A stretch of 49,712 nt of DNA from CALXSC01 sp035470525 (GCA_035470525.1 DATIQT010000036.1:1-49712); one strand, 5' to 3'. Positions 27,262-36,756 are shown, counted from the stretch's first letter. Notes: generated from the sequence alone by a model not told the origin. Program-made: numbers and translations.

Positions 27262-29784
27262 ATGGTTAAGATTAATCTCTTAAATTCTGAAAATACTCTA
27301 CAATATCCAAATGAGGAGTTTATTCCTTATGCGTGTTATATTGATAAGAATATAATTTTAACAAAAAATGTTGATTTACTTATAACGTTTAAAATCCCAA
27401 GTTTTATTTCTAATAAATCTCAACTTGATTTGTTTGAAATTAGAGAAACTATTAGATTAATTATATCTAATTTATTTAAAGAAGAAAATATTTCTATCTA
27501 TTTTAATACTGTTAGAAAAAAGGCTGATATTATACCATTCGGTGAAGACAAAGGATATTTTGCAAAAAATGTATCGGAAATGTGGAATAAACAAAATGAT
27601 TGGTATAATCAATTTGTTAATGAATTATATATAACAGTTATACTTTCTCCTAATATTAATGATAATCTTTTTAACCCACTGTTCTTCTTAAAATCATTGA
27701 CACAAAGAGGTGTTAATCATATTTATTCAAAAAAGATTATTAAAGCCGCTAATAATTTAAAAAAACTAGCTTCTCAAATGATGGAAAAAATGAGTGAATA
27801 CGATATAAGATTATTAGGTATGAAAGAAGGAGAAGATGGGGTTATTTATTCAAGTCATATGAAGTTTTTTTCATTATTGATTAATTTAGAAAAATTAAAT
27901 TTTCCAGTTAGTTATGATGATATTTCTGATATTATTAGGCAGAAAAAGATGGCTTATGGAACTGATACAGTTGAGGTTGATAAAAATGGTGAAAAAAAAT
28001 TTTGTTCTATTTGTTCAATTAAAAGTTTTCAAGATTTTAGTTTAAATCAACTAGATAATTTACTCCAATTACCAATGGAGATGGTGATAACTGAAGCTCT
28101 TAGTTTTATAGATAATAAGTTTGTTGTTGCGAGTTATGAAGAGGAAAAAGCTATAGTTGCATTGAGTGAAGATAGTGATTTATCTTATTTGTCAGGTTTG
28201 AGTGAGTTGATTGCGAATAATACAAGTAAAGATACCGATTATTATATAGGACAAGCCACAATAATGGTTATAAATAAACTTAAAGGTGAATTAATAAATG
28301 ACCTTAAAAAGTTATATAAAGCTATGGATGATATAGGTTTAGTTAGTGTTAAAGAAAATGTTTATTTACCAACTATTTTTTGGTCTCAATTACCAGGTAA
28401 TTTTAGATATTTAAGAAGATTTCATACTGTGCCTTCAAGTAAAGTTGGAAATTATGCTTCTTTATTTAATTTTCCGGTTGGCAAATTAAGATATAACTAT
28501 TGGGGTGAAGCAATTACAATTATACCAACAGTATTGAATTCCCCTTATTTTTTCAATTTTCATAATCAGCTTAATGGAAATACTATTATTGTTGGATTAA
28601 AGGGTGCTGGAAAAACAACTATAATGAATTTTTTATTATCTCAAACTTCGAAAATTAATCCAAAGATTTTTTATATTGACACAATGAGAAGTAGTGAAGT
28701 TTTTATAAACGCCATTGGTGGTAAATATTATAAAGTTAGTCCAAATATAAGAGAAGGAGAAAAATTAAAAATAAATCCTTTCATGATCGAAAATAATATA
28801 GAAAGTAAAAAATTTTTATATGATTTTATAATAAGTTTAGTACATTTTCAAGATGATGGTTTTGTTGAATTAGAAGAAAAAGAAAGTCAGTTAAAACGTC
28901 AATATAAATATATTCCAAATATAATAGAGGAAATATTTAATATAGATATAAATGAAAGAACATTTGAAAATATCGCTAAATTATTTGATAAATCAGAAAC
29001 TAAATTAATTTATTCTAAATTAACAATATGGTATAAAAGAGAAAATTTATCATTTATATTTAATCACAAAGAAAATACTAAATTTGACGATAAAATTATC
29101 GGGGTTTCTTTAAAAACAATTATTGATAATGAAAATTTAGTTATACCTGTTTTTGATTATTTATTATATGCTTTTAATAAAATAGCAGATGGACAACCTT
29201 GTATTTTAGCAATTGATAATGCGTGGCAAGTTATTAATAATGATTTAATAGCTCCAAAATTTTTTAAAATATTGTCAGAAATGCAATGTAAAAATGTTGC
29301 TGTAGTTTTAACTACAGATGGGATTGATAAGACAAATAAAAATATTATTAATAAACCTATTAATGATTTTTTTGCTACAGAATTATATTTAGCAAATCCA
29401 AAAACAAGTTCATATCAAAGAAAAATATTTTCTTTACAAGATGAAGAATCAAAAATACTATCTCTTATGAGATTAGAAGATAGAAATTTCTTATTAAAAT
29501 GTATTAACAATGTAATTGTAAGTTCTATTAATTTAAAAGATTTTGGTTTTTATACAAATATTTTTTCTAATGATAATATTTCAATTAATGCTATGAACAA
29601 AGCTAAAGAAGTTGCCAAAAATGAAAATCCAGAAATATGGATTCCTATATTTCTAAAAATTATGGAAGAATATAAAAAAATTGTTGAACAAAATAAACAA
29701 AAAGAATATGAGAAAAATCAATTAAAATGGGAAGAATCAGCAATTAATGGAAATACAAAGAAAAAAATAAATTATAATGACTAA
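27262..29784 (+). CDS. VirB4-like type IV secretion ATPase with altered Walker B
   Basis: The protein has 840 residues, the size of VirB4/TraC/CagE ATPases, which power pilus assembly and substrate transfer at the inner membrane of type IV secretion systems. The N-terminal ~430 residues match the family's layout. The C-terminal ATPase has Walker A GLKGAGKTT at 445-453, the expected IDTMRSSEVFINAIGGKY strand-helix after it, and a Walker B region reading LAIDNAW. The family consensus there is DEAW; Asp652 is kept but the catalytic Glu is Asn653. No virB3, virB6 or other secretion genes adjoin it. The last 8 bp overlap the short-chain dehydrogenase gene. It could be a regulatory or degenerate paralogue like the second VirB4 of Rickettsiales. 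Confidence 0.8.
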   Translation: MVKINLLNSENTLQYPNEEFIPYACYIDKNIILTKNVDLLITFKIPSFISNKSQLDLFEIRETIRLIISNLFKEENISIYFNTVRKKADIIPFGEDKGYFAKNVSEMWNKQNDWYNQFVNELYITVILSPNINDNLFNPLFFLKSLTQRGVNHIYSKKIIKAANNLKKLASQMMEKMSEYDIRLLGMKEGEDGVIYSSHMKFFSLLINLEKLNFPVSYDDISDIIRQKKMAYGTDTVEVDKNGEKKFCSICSIKSFQDFSLNQLDNLLQLPMEMVITEALSFIDNKFVVASYEEEKAIVALSEDSDLSYLSGLSELIANNTSKDTDYYIGQATIMVINKLKGELINDLKKLYKAMDDIGLVSVKENVYLPTIFWSQLPGNFRYLRRFHTVPSSKVGNYASLFNFPVGKLRYNYWGEAITIIPTVLNSPYFFNFHNQLNGNTIIVGLKGAGKTTIMNFLLSQTSKINPKIFYIDTMRSSEVFINAIGGKYYKVSPNIREGEKLKINPFMIENNIESKKFLYDFIISLVHFQDDGFVELEEKESQLKRQYKYIPNIIEEIFNIDINERTFENIAKLFDKSETKLIYSKLTIWYKRENLSFIFNHKENTKFDDKIIGVSLKTIIDNENLVIPVFDYLLYAFNKIADGQPCILAIDNAWQVINNDLIAPKFFKILSEMQCKNVAVVLTTDGIDKTNKNIINKPINDFFATELYLANPKTSSYQRKIFSLQDEESKILSLMRLEDRNFLLKCINNVIVSSINLKDFGFYTNIFSNDNISINAMNKAKEVAKNENPEIWIPIFLKIMEEYKKIVEQNKQKEYEKNQLKWEESAINGNTKKKINYND

Positions 29785-30544
29785 TTTCTCTAATATAAAA
29801 TCTATTTTAATAACAGGAGCAAGTAGTGGATTAGGCAAAGAATTATCAATACAATTCGCTAAAAAAGGTATTATATTATTTTTAACAGGTAGAGAAAAAA
29901 ATAGATTATTAGAAACAGCAAATATATGTGAAAAAAAAGGTGCCAAAGTATTTTTTAAGTCTTTAGATATTAGAAACAGAAAAGATGTTAAAAAATGGAT
30001 TTTGGAATGTGATAAAATAGCCAATATAGATTTAATTATTGCAAATGCTGGAATTTCTGCAGGAACATCTGATGGCGTTGAAACGGAAGAACAAATTTAT
30101 AATATATTTGATACAAATATTTATGGTGTATTAAACACAATAGAGCCAATTATACCAAAAATGATTAAAAGAAAAAAAGGACAAATTGCTATTATATCTT
30201 CAATGTCGGCTTTTATTGGTATGGCAAGTTGTCCTGCTTACTCTGCTTCAAAAGCTTGTGTTATGAATTATGGTCAAGCTTTAAGAGGATATTTAAAACA
30301 ATATAATATAAAAGTTTCTGTGGTTTGTCCTAGTTTTATAAGGACACCATTAACGGACAAAAATAAATTTAAAATGCCTTTAATAATGACGACAGAAAAG
30401 GCTAGTAAAAAAATTATAAAAGGTTTATCAAGAAATGAAGGTTTAATTACTTTTCCAATAATAATTTATATTGTATTGAAATTAATTAGAATATTACCAT
30501 TTTCTTGGATAAATTTTATTTTCTCAAGATTACCTAAGAAGTAA
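29777..30544 (+). CDS. Short-chain dehydrogenase/reductase
   Basis: The protein has 255 residues of classical SDR type. The Rossmann dinucleotide motif TGASSGLGKE is near residue 14, NAG is in LIIANAGIS, the catalytic Ser lies in IISSMSAF and YSASKA gives the Tyr and Lys. Arg in LTGREKNR after the second strand suggests NADP(H) preference. The C-terminal ~40 residues are hydrophobic and may touch the membrane. Substrate is unknown. It overlaps the end of the VirB4-like gene by 8 bp, so they are co-transcribed, though a functional link is not obvious. Confidence 0.88.
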   Translation: MTNFSNIKSILITGASSGLGKELSIQFAKKGIILFLTGREKNRLLETANICEKKGAKVFFKSLDIRNRKDVKKWILECDKIANIDLIIANAGISAGTSDGVETEEQIYNIFDTNIYGVLNTIEPIIPKMIKRKKGQIAIISSMSAFIGMASCPAYSASKACVMNYGQALRGYLKQYNIKVSVVCPSFIRTPLTDKNKFKMPLIMTTEKASKKIIKGLSRNEGLITFPIIIYIVLKLIRILPFSWINFIFSRLPKK

Positions 30545-30611
30545 TTTTTAAAATATTGTTTTTTATATTTAATTAGTTATAAAAAATTATGTTTAATTTT
30601 TTTACAAAAAT

Positions 30612-31292
30612 ATGCTTAATAAAAATGGTGAAGCTCTTAAAGAATATAAGACAAAGGTTAATATAAAAGTAGTTTTAATGTTATTTATATTGATTGTAAT
30701 TTGCATAATTCAATTTAATCAAAATAGAAAAATAGATAGATTAGTTAAATATATTATTTTGAACAATTCACAAACACCTAAAAATTTTCCTCCATTTCCT
30801 TCTGAAGAAATGGACGATATGTCTAGAAAAAAATTTATAGGACATATTAGACATGAATTTTTTAATAATTTAAATAAAGAAATGAGAGAAATGGATGCTA
30901 TAAAAGAAAGAATTGAAAGAGAAATGAAGCAATATTATAACGGTAACACAGATTCTGATAATATTGAGATTGGAATGGATAAGCCCATACACCCAGATAT
31001 AAATTTCGATCTAAAAACAGAAGAAAAATATAATAAAGAACAAAAAAATTATACTTTAAATGTTTTTTTACCTAAAGAAATAAAAGAAAATAATATTGAT
31101 ATTTCAATTGATAAAAATTTGTTATATTTGAAAATTTCAAAGAATGAAGCTAAAAAAGATAATAAAGAAATGATTGAAAGTGATTTTACTTCTTTAAAAG
31201 TAATAAGTTTGCCAAAAACAAAAGCATTAACAAAAGATATTAAGAAGACTTTTAAAGATGGAAAGCTAACAATAGTAGTTCCAATTATATAG
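30612..31292 (+). CDS. Membrane-anchored small heat-shock (alpha-crystallin)-like protein
   Basis: The protein has 226 residues. A single hydrophobic helix (VVLMLFILIVICIIQF, about residues 19-35) is followed by a charged helical linker rich in Met, Glu and Lys, then a C-terminal beta domain of about 85 residues (YTLNVFLPKEIKENNIDISI to DGKLTIVVPII) with the alpha-crystallin pattern, including the terminal DGxLxIxxP strand. The topology suggests the chaperone-like domain faces the periplasm. Soluble Hsp20 proteins are about 150 residues and lack such an anchor. It follows the SDR gene by 67 bp and may be in the same operon. Confidence 0.65.
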   Translation: MLNKNGEALKEYKTKVNIKVVLMLFILIVICIIQFNQNRKIDRLVKYIILNNSQTPKNFPPFPSEEMDDMSRKKFIGHIRHEFFNNLNKEMREMDAIKERIEREMKQYYNGNTDSDNIEIGMDKPIHPDINFDLKTEEKYNKEQKNYTLNVFLPKEIKENNIDISIDKNLLYLKISKNEAKKDNKEMIESDFTSLKVISLPKTKALTKDIKKTFKDGKLTIVVPII

Positions 31293-31489
31293 TTTATCTA
31301 TATTTGTATTATTTCTACATTCTGAAATAAGGAGTTTAAAACCTCTCCCTGTTTAGATTTCTTTATCTTCTTTAGCAATTTTATAAATTAACTAATTAAG
31401 GCTTAAATTTTCATTGTAAATGTCAATTAAATAATTAACATTAGGAATGATAACTTAAGCCTTAAAGTAATTGTTATGAAAAAATTATA

Positions 31490-32902
31490 TTATTTTATAT
31501 CGATAACAGAAACTAATGGATATTCTTTTCCATCAATCATATTATAAGATATTAATAAACATTTTTTAGCTTTATAATCTTTAAATGATTTAACAGCTTT
31601 TAAAGCTTCTTTAATCGTAGCTTCATAATCTTTTGGATTAAATTTAATAACCATTGAAAAAACACTATAAGATAAATTTAATTTTTTGCTGGTTAATTGG
31701 TCGTCAGTTATTGCAAAAATTGGGTATTCTGGTCTTTCATTGGAAATTATTTCAGCCATTCTTCCTGATTTTGTTAAAATAACTATAGAATCAACTCCTA
31801 CTACACTTTGTAATAATTTTATTGATGATATTGCTAATTGTTGATTTATATAATCATTATTATCAAAATCTTCTTTAGTGTACATTGAATTATCATAGGT
31901 AAGCTCTTCTTCAGCGGCATTGATTATTTCGCTCATTGTTTCAATAGTGTTAACTGGATCAACACTTTTTGCTGTTTCCTCAGATGTCATTGTGGCGTCA
32001 GCTCCTTGGTAAACTGCATTTGCAACATCAGAAATTTCTGCTCTTGTTGGTTTTGTATTTGTTACCATTGAAAGAAGCATTTGAGTCGCAACGATTACAG
32101 GTTTTGCGTACATGTTACATAATTCAATAATCATTCTTTGAACTTGCGGTACTCTGGCAAATGGGAATTCATCAGCTAAATCTCCTCTAGCTACCATTAC
32201 TGCATCAGCTGTTTCTACTATTTCTTCTAAGTTTTCTACTGCTTTTGGATTTTCTATTTTAGCTACAATACTAGGTATGTGTCCTTTTTTCTTACAATAA
32301 GTTCTTAATTCTTCAATATCTTTTGCATTTCTACAGAAAGATAAAGCTACAAAATCAACCTTTTTTTCAATACCGAAATCAATATCTTCCCAGTCACTTT
32401 TTGTTAATGTTGGCAATGAAACGTGTCTTCCCATTAAATTTATGTGTCTTTTAGAAGCGATTTTTCCTTTTCCTTTTGCTACTGTACAGAAAATATCGTG
32501 TCCTTTAATTTTATCAATTTTTATTTGTAAAACACTATCAAAAAGTAATATAGCACCTTCTTCTACATCTTTTATAAATTCTGGATAATTAACAGATAAT
32601 TTTTTAGTTTCATCATAAACGCCTTTATCAATAGTTAAGGTTATTTTATCACCAGTTTTAATTTCAAATTCATTTTTAACTTCACCAGTTCTGATTTCGG
32701 GACCTTTGGTATCAAGCATAATAGCACCTGGTAAATTTAACTTTCTAATATTGTCTATTCTTGCACCATGTTCTGCATGATCACCATGAGAAAAATTTAA
32801 TCTAAATACATTAACACCAGCTTCTGATAATTTTTTTAATATCTTTGGATCTTCTGATTTTGGTCCAATAGTAGCAACTATTTTTGTTCTTTTCATTTTC
32901 AA
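31490..32902 (-). CDS. pyk: Pyruvate kinase
   Basis: The protein has 470 residues, full length. It converts phosphoenolpyruvate and ADP to pyruvate and ATP, the last step of glycolysis. It opens with RTKIVATIGPKS and keeps FRLNFSHGDHAEH, the LDTKGPEIRTG segment, the catalytic Lys region SIVAKIENPKAVEN and MVARGDLADEF. The signature MTSEETAK is near residue 300. The C-terminal allosteric domain is intact. It is divergent from the LpoB-like operon across 113 bp of AT-rich promoter sequence. Confidence 0.96.
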   Translation of the reverse strand: MKMKRTKIVATIGPKSEDPKILKKLSEAGVNVFRLNFSHGDHAEHGARIDNIRKLNLPGAIMLDTKGPEIRTGEVKNEFEIKTGDKITLTIDKGVYDETKKLSVNYPEFIKDVEEGAILLFDSVLQIKIDKIKGHDIFCTVAKGKGKIASKRHINLMGRHVSLPTLTKSDWEDIDFGIEKKVDFVALSFCRNAKDIEELRTYCKKKGHIPSIVAKIENPKAVENLEEIVETADAVMVARGDLADEFPFARVPQVQRMIIELCNMYAKPVIVATQMLLSMVTNTKPTRAEISDVANAVYQGADATMTSEETAKSVDPVNTIETMSEIINAAEEELTYDNSMYTKEDFDNNDYINQQLAISSIKLLQSVVGVDSIVILTKSGRMAEIISNERPEYPIFAITDDQLTSKKLNLSYSVFSMVIKFNPKDYEATIKEALKAVKSFKDYKAKKCLLISYNMIDGKEYPLVSVIDIK

Positions 32903-33015
32903 TACTTTATGAATTAATAAAAAAATTCTAAATATTGTTTTATATATTTCAAGAAAATAATTGATTAATAAAATTAATTTTATATTTTATAAGCAAATTA
33001 ATTAATAAATTAAAT

Positions 33016-33639
33016 ATGAAAAACAATTTAACTAAAGTTATAAGTATTTCAAGTGCATTATTATTAACAGTATCTTGCGGACCAAAAATAAAAACAGAAA
33101 GAGTTTCATTAGACAAATCTGATAAATTAGCTTTAACAATTACTGATGAATGGGTAATGACAGATACACAAAATGCAGTGCAAGCTATTTTGCAACAAAT
33201 AGAAAAACATAAAGGATATCAAGCTTATTTAGCAAAATTAGGTAGAAGACCAAAAATATTTATAGCTGATGTTCAAAACCAAACATCAGAAGCATATTTT
33301 CCAATAGGTGATTTGAATGATGAATTGTTGAATGAATTTTCTGATTCAGGTGATTATATTTTAATAGATAACAATGCTAGAGAAAAATTATTAAGTGAAA
33401 TTAAATACCAAAATGATGGTATGGTAAGACCTGAAGATGTTAAAAAAATTGGTAAAGCTTCTGGTGCTGATTTGTTAATTTTTGGTGATATAAGAATGAA
33501 GCCACAAACATTAGGTGGTAGAACTATAAAAGATTATTCTGTTAATTTGAGAATGACAGATTTACAAACGCAAGAAGAAGTTTTAAGAACTAGATATAAA
33601 ACGAGCAAATATTCAAAAAGAAGTGGTGCTGGTTGGTAG
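33016..33639 (+). CDS. lpoB: LpoB-like penicillin-binding-protein activator lipoprotein
   Basis: The protein has 207 residues. A lipoprotein signal peptide ends in LTVSC with Cys21 as the lipidated residue. The mature domain matches the LpoB/CsgG-like fold: RPKIFIADVQNQTSEAYFP, FSDSGDYILIDNNAREKLL, EDVKKIGKASGADLLIFGDI and YSVNLRMTDLQTQEEV. LpoB activates the bifunctional synthase PBP1b from the outer membrane. Members outside the enterobacteria are often longer-tailed and less well tested, so the exact PBP partner is inferred. It is the first gene of a three-gene unit, 7 bp before the nuclease gene. Confidence 0.8.
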   Translation: MKNNLTKVISISSALLLTVSCGPKIKTERVSLDKSDKLALTITDEWVMTDTQNAVQAILQQIEKHKGYQAYLAKLGRRPKIFIADVQNQTSEAYFPIGDLNDELLNEFSDSGDYILIDNNAREKLLSEIKYQNDGMVRPEDVKKIGKASGADLLIFGDIRMKPQTLGGRTIKDYSVNLRMTDLQTQEEVLRTRYKTSKYSKRSGAGW

Positions 33640-33646
33640 ATAAAAC

Positions 33647-34318
33647 ATGAAAGTAAAAATTTTTTTATTAATATTAGTGTGCTCTTTTCTAGGAATTTTA
33701 ATTAATGAACAAAATACATTAATCAGAGTTCCCAAAGAAGAGAGAAATCTTACAAAAGCTTCCATTGAAACCATAACAGGAAAAATAACTCATATAAGTG
33801 ATGGTGATAGTTTTACATTAAACAATGATACAGAAATTAGATTATTTGGAATAGATGCTCCTGAATTAAATCAAATTTGTTTCTTAACAAGTGAAAATGA
33901 AAAAGAAAAGGATAATTCTACAGAACAAAACAATAAAGATACATTATTTGTTGACATAATTAAGAAAGATAATACAGGAACTATAGCAAGTGCTGAAGAA
34001 GTAAAATGTGGTGAAAATTCAAAACTTAAATTAGCTGAATTAACAAAAAATCGCACAATATTTTGCTCTGTAAAGGGAAAAGATGTATATGATAGATTAG
34101 TAAGTGAATGTTATTTTGAAATTCAAAACAAAAGAACAAAAAACAATAATAGAATAAACATAAATAAAGAAATGGTGTTAAGTGGTAATGCTGTTGCATT
34201 TTTACAGTTTAGTGATAAATATGTAGACGATGAGAACAAAGCTAAACAAGAGAATAGGGGTATTTGGGCTACAATATTTGATATGCCATCTGTTTATAGA
34301 AAGAAAAATCAGAAGTAA
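33647..34318 (+). CDS. Secreted or membrane-tethered thermonuclease-like protein (SNase domain)
   Basis: The protein has 223 residues with an N-terminal hydrophobic segment (about 4-21) acting as signal or anchor. The staphylococcal nuclease domain starts at GKITHISDGDSFTL, with the catalytic Arg and Glu in IRLFGIDAPE and another Arg in DVYDRLVSECYF. It ends with QENRGIW, as in other SNase proteins. A roughly 45-residue acidic/Asn-rich insert (from about residue 85) with Cys on both sides separates the two halves; the paired Cys could form a disulfide in the periplasm. It is tightly packed between lpoB-like and engB genes. Confidence 0.85.
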   Translation: MKVKIFLLILVCSFLGILINEQNTLIRVPKEERNLTKASIETITGKITHISDGDSFTLNNDTEIRLFGIDAPELNQICFLTSENEKEKDNSTEQNNKDTLFVDIIKKDNTGTIASAEEVKCGENSKLKLAELTKNRTIFCSVKGKDVYDRLVSECYFEIQNKRTKNNNRININKEMVLSGNAVAFLQFSDKYVDDENKAKQENRGIWATIFDMPSVYRKKNQK

Positions 34319-34320
34319 TC

Positions 34321-34923
34321 ATGAATAAACCAAATGAATTCTTTTTAAAAAATCCACCAGTCTTCAAAATCGGTGCAACAAAAGAAGAAGATTTGCCATT
34401 AAACAAAATAAAAGAAGTAGCTTTTATAGGTAGATCAAACGTTGGGAAATCAAGTTTAATAAATGCTATAACAAACTCAAAAATAGCAATAGTTTCAAAA
34501 ACACCTGGTAGAACAAAACAAATAAATTTTTTCCAAGTTGGAGATAAAATAACAATAGTTGATATGCCTGGTTATGGTTATGCCAAAGCCGAAAAAAAAG
34601 AAGTAGAAAACTGGAATAATTTAATTTTTAAATATTTATTAAACAGAGTAAATTTAAAAAGAGTTTTTTTATTGATTGACAGTAGACACTTAATTAAATC
34701 AAATGATGAAGAAATGATGGATATATTAGACAAAAGTGGAATTTTATATCAAATAATTTTAACAAAAATTGATGAAATAAATCCTAAAGAATTGGAATTA
34801 AAAGTTAAATCTTTAGAAAAAATATTTAAAAAACATCCAGCACTTTTCGGAGAGGTTTTGTATGCTAGTGCTGAAAATAATTTAGGTATTAGCCAAATAA
34901 GAGATATTATTTATAATCTATAA
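34321..34923 (+). CDS. engB: EngB/YsxC ribosome-biogenesis GTPase
   Basis: The protein has 200 residues. It has G1 GRSNVGKSS followed by LINAI, the G2 region KTPGRTKQINFF, G3 DMPGYGYAK and G4 TKID, the full set of the YihA/EngB GTPase family. It helps late assembly of the 50S subunit. Alphaproteobacteria often have it just after yidC; here it is in another operon, 2 bp after the nuclease gene. A geneless stretch of repeats follows. Confidence 0.95.
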   Translation: MNKPNEFFLKNPPVFKIGATKEEDLPLNKIKEVAFIGRSNVGKSSLINAITNSKIAIVSKTPGRTKQINFFQVGDKITIVDMPGYGYAKAEKKEVENWNNLIFKYLLNRVNLKRVFLLIDSRHLIKSNDEEMMDILDKSGILYQIILTKIDEINPKELELKVKSLEKIFKKHPALFGEVLYASAENNLGISQIRDIIYNL

Positions 34924-35016
34924 TTGTTAACTATATCATCTTAATAACTTTAATTGATGATTTTTGTCCTTTCATAATTTCTATATCATTTTTTGGTATT
35001 TTGAAGTAGAAATTAG

Positions 35017-35287
35017 AATTTTGAGGAAAATTATTTTAAAATTATAATTTGATTTACTGCTATAGTCAAACAACTTTCACTTAACCACCAACTAAACCGC
35101 TTTTGCAGAAATATACGAGGAGATTTAAAATTTTATTGCGATAGCGTATAACTTAATACGGTGAGACAATAAAATTTTAGAGCGACGAAGGGTGATTAAG
35201 GCAAAAGCTAGGTTTAGTTGGTGGTTAAGTGAAAGTTGTTTGACTATAAGTATTGAAATTGTTCAAATTTTATTTGCAGGAGGTCTA
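35017..35287 (-). repeat. R2 repeat split by an R1 insertion
   Basis: The outer parts (35017-35062 and 35247-35287) join to give the same sequence as the uninterrupted R2 copy at 6421-6506, ending in GCAGGAGGTCTA. The break falls at a TA that is duplicated on both sides of the R1 copy. With R1 it fills most of the geneless stretch 34924-35301. Confidence 0.85.
35063..35246. mobile_element. R1 palindromic element (184-bp MITE-like), copy 2, nested in R2
   Basis: The terminal inverted repeats TAGTCAAACAACTTTCAC and complement extend 36 bp perfectly in this copy, before a two-base mismatch and then GCTTTTGC. TA flanks are at 35061-35062 and 35247-35248. The core is 35094-35215. Comparison with the empty R2 copy shows the target TA directly. 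Confidence 0.9.
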
Positions 35288-35301
35288 ATAATTAATTAAT
35301 A

Positions 35302-35736
35302 CTAATAATTATACTCAGCTTTTTTCATTTCAGCTTCAATTCCAGCTTTTATTTTTGCTATAGTTTCTTTTTTCTCTTCTTCTGTGTAAGGCTCTTTATG
35401 ATTTCCCCATACTGTACCCGGCCAATCAGCATCTCCCTCTTTTCTGCAAAGAATATGAACATGCAATTGAGGGGTCTTATTTCCAATCATTGCTACATTT
35501 GTTTGGTCGTGAGGAAATAAATCAGACATAACTTTTTCAACAATTGCCATTTCTTTCATTAATTGAAGTCTTTCTTCCATGGTTAAATATGTCATATTTT
35601 TAATACCATTTTTCATTGGAACCAAAAACACCCATGGATATAATTTATTATCTTCAAATAATACAGTTGATAATTTTAAATCCATTATATGAGATTTCTT
35701 AGCTAATCCTAGAACTAATTCAAATTTTTCAGTCAT
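35302..35736 (-). CDS. HIT-family (histidine triad) hydrolase-like protein
   Basis: The protein has 144 residues. The HIT core is KTPQLHVHILCRKEGDADWPG. The triad reads H-V-H-I-L rather than H-x-H-x-H, as in the branch of proteobacterial HIT proteins with QLHVHxxxR followed by a WPGxVWG motif, which is also present (DWPGTVWGNH). HIT enzymes act on nucleotide phosphoramidates or dinucleotides; substrate for this branch is unclear. It is the last gene of the carD-plsY-HAD-HIT leftward operon, 12 bp after the HAD gene. Confidence 0.88.
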   Translation of the reverse strand: MTEKFELVLGLAKKSHIMDLKLSTVLFEDNKLYPWVFLVPMKNGIKNMTYLTMEERLQLMKEMAIVEKVMSDLFPHDQTNVAMIGNKTPQLHVHILCRKEGDADWPGTVWGNHKEPYTEEEKKETIAKIKAGIEAEMKKAEYNY

Positions 35737-35748
35737 TTTATCCCCTTT

Positions 35749-36756
35749 TTATTTACCAATAGTTTTTATAGTGTAATCTACAGTTACATCTGCTTTTATT
35801 ATCAAATCTTCTAGCTTGTTGCCTTTTTTGATTTCATCAGCTATGACACCAGTTTCAACACATAAAACAGATACTATGCCTGCATTATTAGCACCTTTTA
35901 TGTCTGTTCTTAATGTGTCACCAATCATACAAATTCTTGATTTATTTTTTGTACTTATATCATTTTGTGATAAAACATGAAATGCAAAATCAAATATTTC
36001 TTTATCAGGTTTTCCATATTCAATAACTTCAGAACCTAAATTTCTCAAAGCTTCAGCTATTGCTCCTTGTCTAATCATAAATATTTTTTTATCGCTATCT
36101 TTTACTCCTTCCAATGCTACATAATCAGGATTTGCATTTAAAACGGGTAATTTACTTTGTAATAAAATTTTGATTTTTTCAGCAAAAGGCTCAAGTATTA
36201 TCGAGTTCCACCTTCTAGGTTGACCTTCTTTAGGTTTTGCTTCAAATAAATATTTGCCATATTTTTCTTTTAAAGAATCGTATTCTTCTTCTATAAATTG
36301 AGGAACGGAAATATATATTAATTCAGCTTCTTCTAAAGTGTTAACCATTATATAGTCAGTACCTTCAAAAAGCTTTTTATTTGGAGTTCCAAATTGATAA
36401 ACTTTTCTACCATTTGGATTTTTTATAAAATGTATATCATCATTTATTAAAGCTTCTTTTGTTGCATCTCCTGATGTTACGATTTCGCTATAATGAGTAC
36501 CTTTAATTAAACCTTTTTCTTCATATTTTTTCTCAGCATCTTGTGAAAGTTGGGTTGTGTTAGATAAAATATAGACAATTTTACCATTGTTTACAAGTTC
36601 AGCCATAGCTTCTCTGCTACCCATGTAGAAGTCTGAACCATCCCAAAAAACACCATAAGCGTCAAATATAAAAATATCAAATCTATCTTTTAAATCTAAA
36701 ATATTATTTAGTTTTTCCATTACATTTTTATTTATTTTTAATTGGTCCAAAATCAA
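35749..36756 (-). CDS. HAD-superfamily class IIA phosphatase (NagD-like)
   Basis: From the first ATG the frame is 335 residues. The nucleophile motif appears as FIFDAYGVFWDG, with Asp nucleophile and DxYGVxWDG as in the NagD/TIGR01459 group. SNTT gives motif II and MIGDTLRTDIKGANNAG motif IV. Such enzymes dephosphorylate small phosphometabolites; substrate not known. The first start overlaps the upstream small gene by 29 bp; the internal ATG (Met13, 36720) would give a 7-bp gap and a more usual N terminus, and may be the true start. Confidence 0.85.
   Translation of the reverse strand: MILDQLKINKNVMEKLNNILDLKDRFDIFIFDAYGVFWDGSDFYMGSREAMAELVNNGKIVYILSNTTQLSQDAEKKYEEKGLIKGTHYSEIVTSGDATKEALINDDIHFIKNPNGRKVYQFGTPNKKLFEGTDYIMVNTLEEAELIYISVPQFIEEEYDSLKEKYGKYLFEAKPKEGQPRRWNSIILEPFAEKIKILLQSKLPVLNANPDYVALEGVKDSDKKIFMIRQGAIAEALRNLGSEVIEYGKPDKEIFDFAFHVLSQNDISTKNKSRICMIGDTLRTDIKGANNAGIVSVLCVETGVIADEIKKGNKLEDLIIKADVTVDYTIKTIGK

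Noticed and set aside
35302..35736. Missing third His in the HIT triad as possible loss of function
   Set aside because: The QLHVHxxxR plus WPGxVWG branch of HIT proteins normally lacks it, so this is not unusual.
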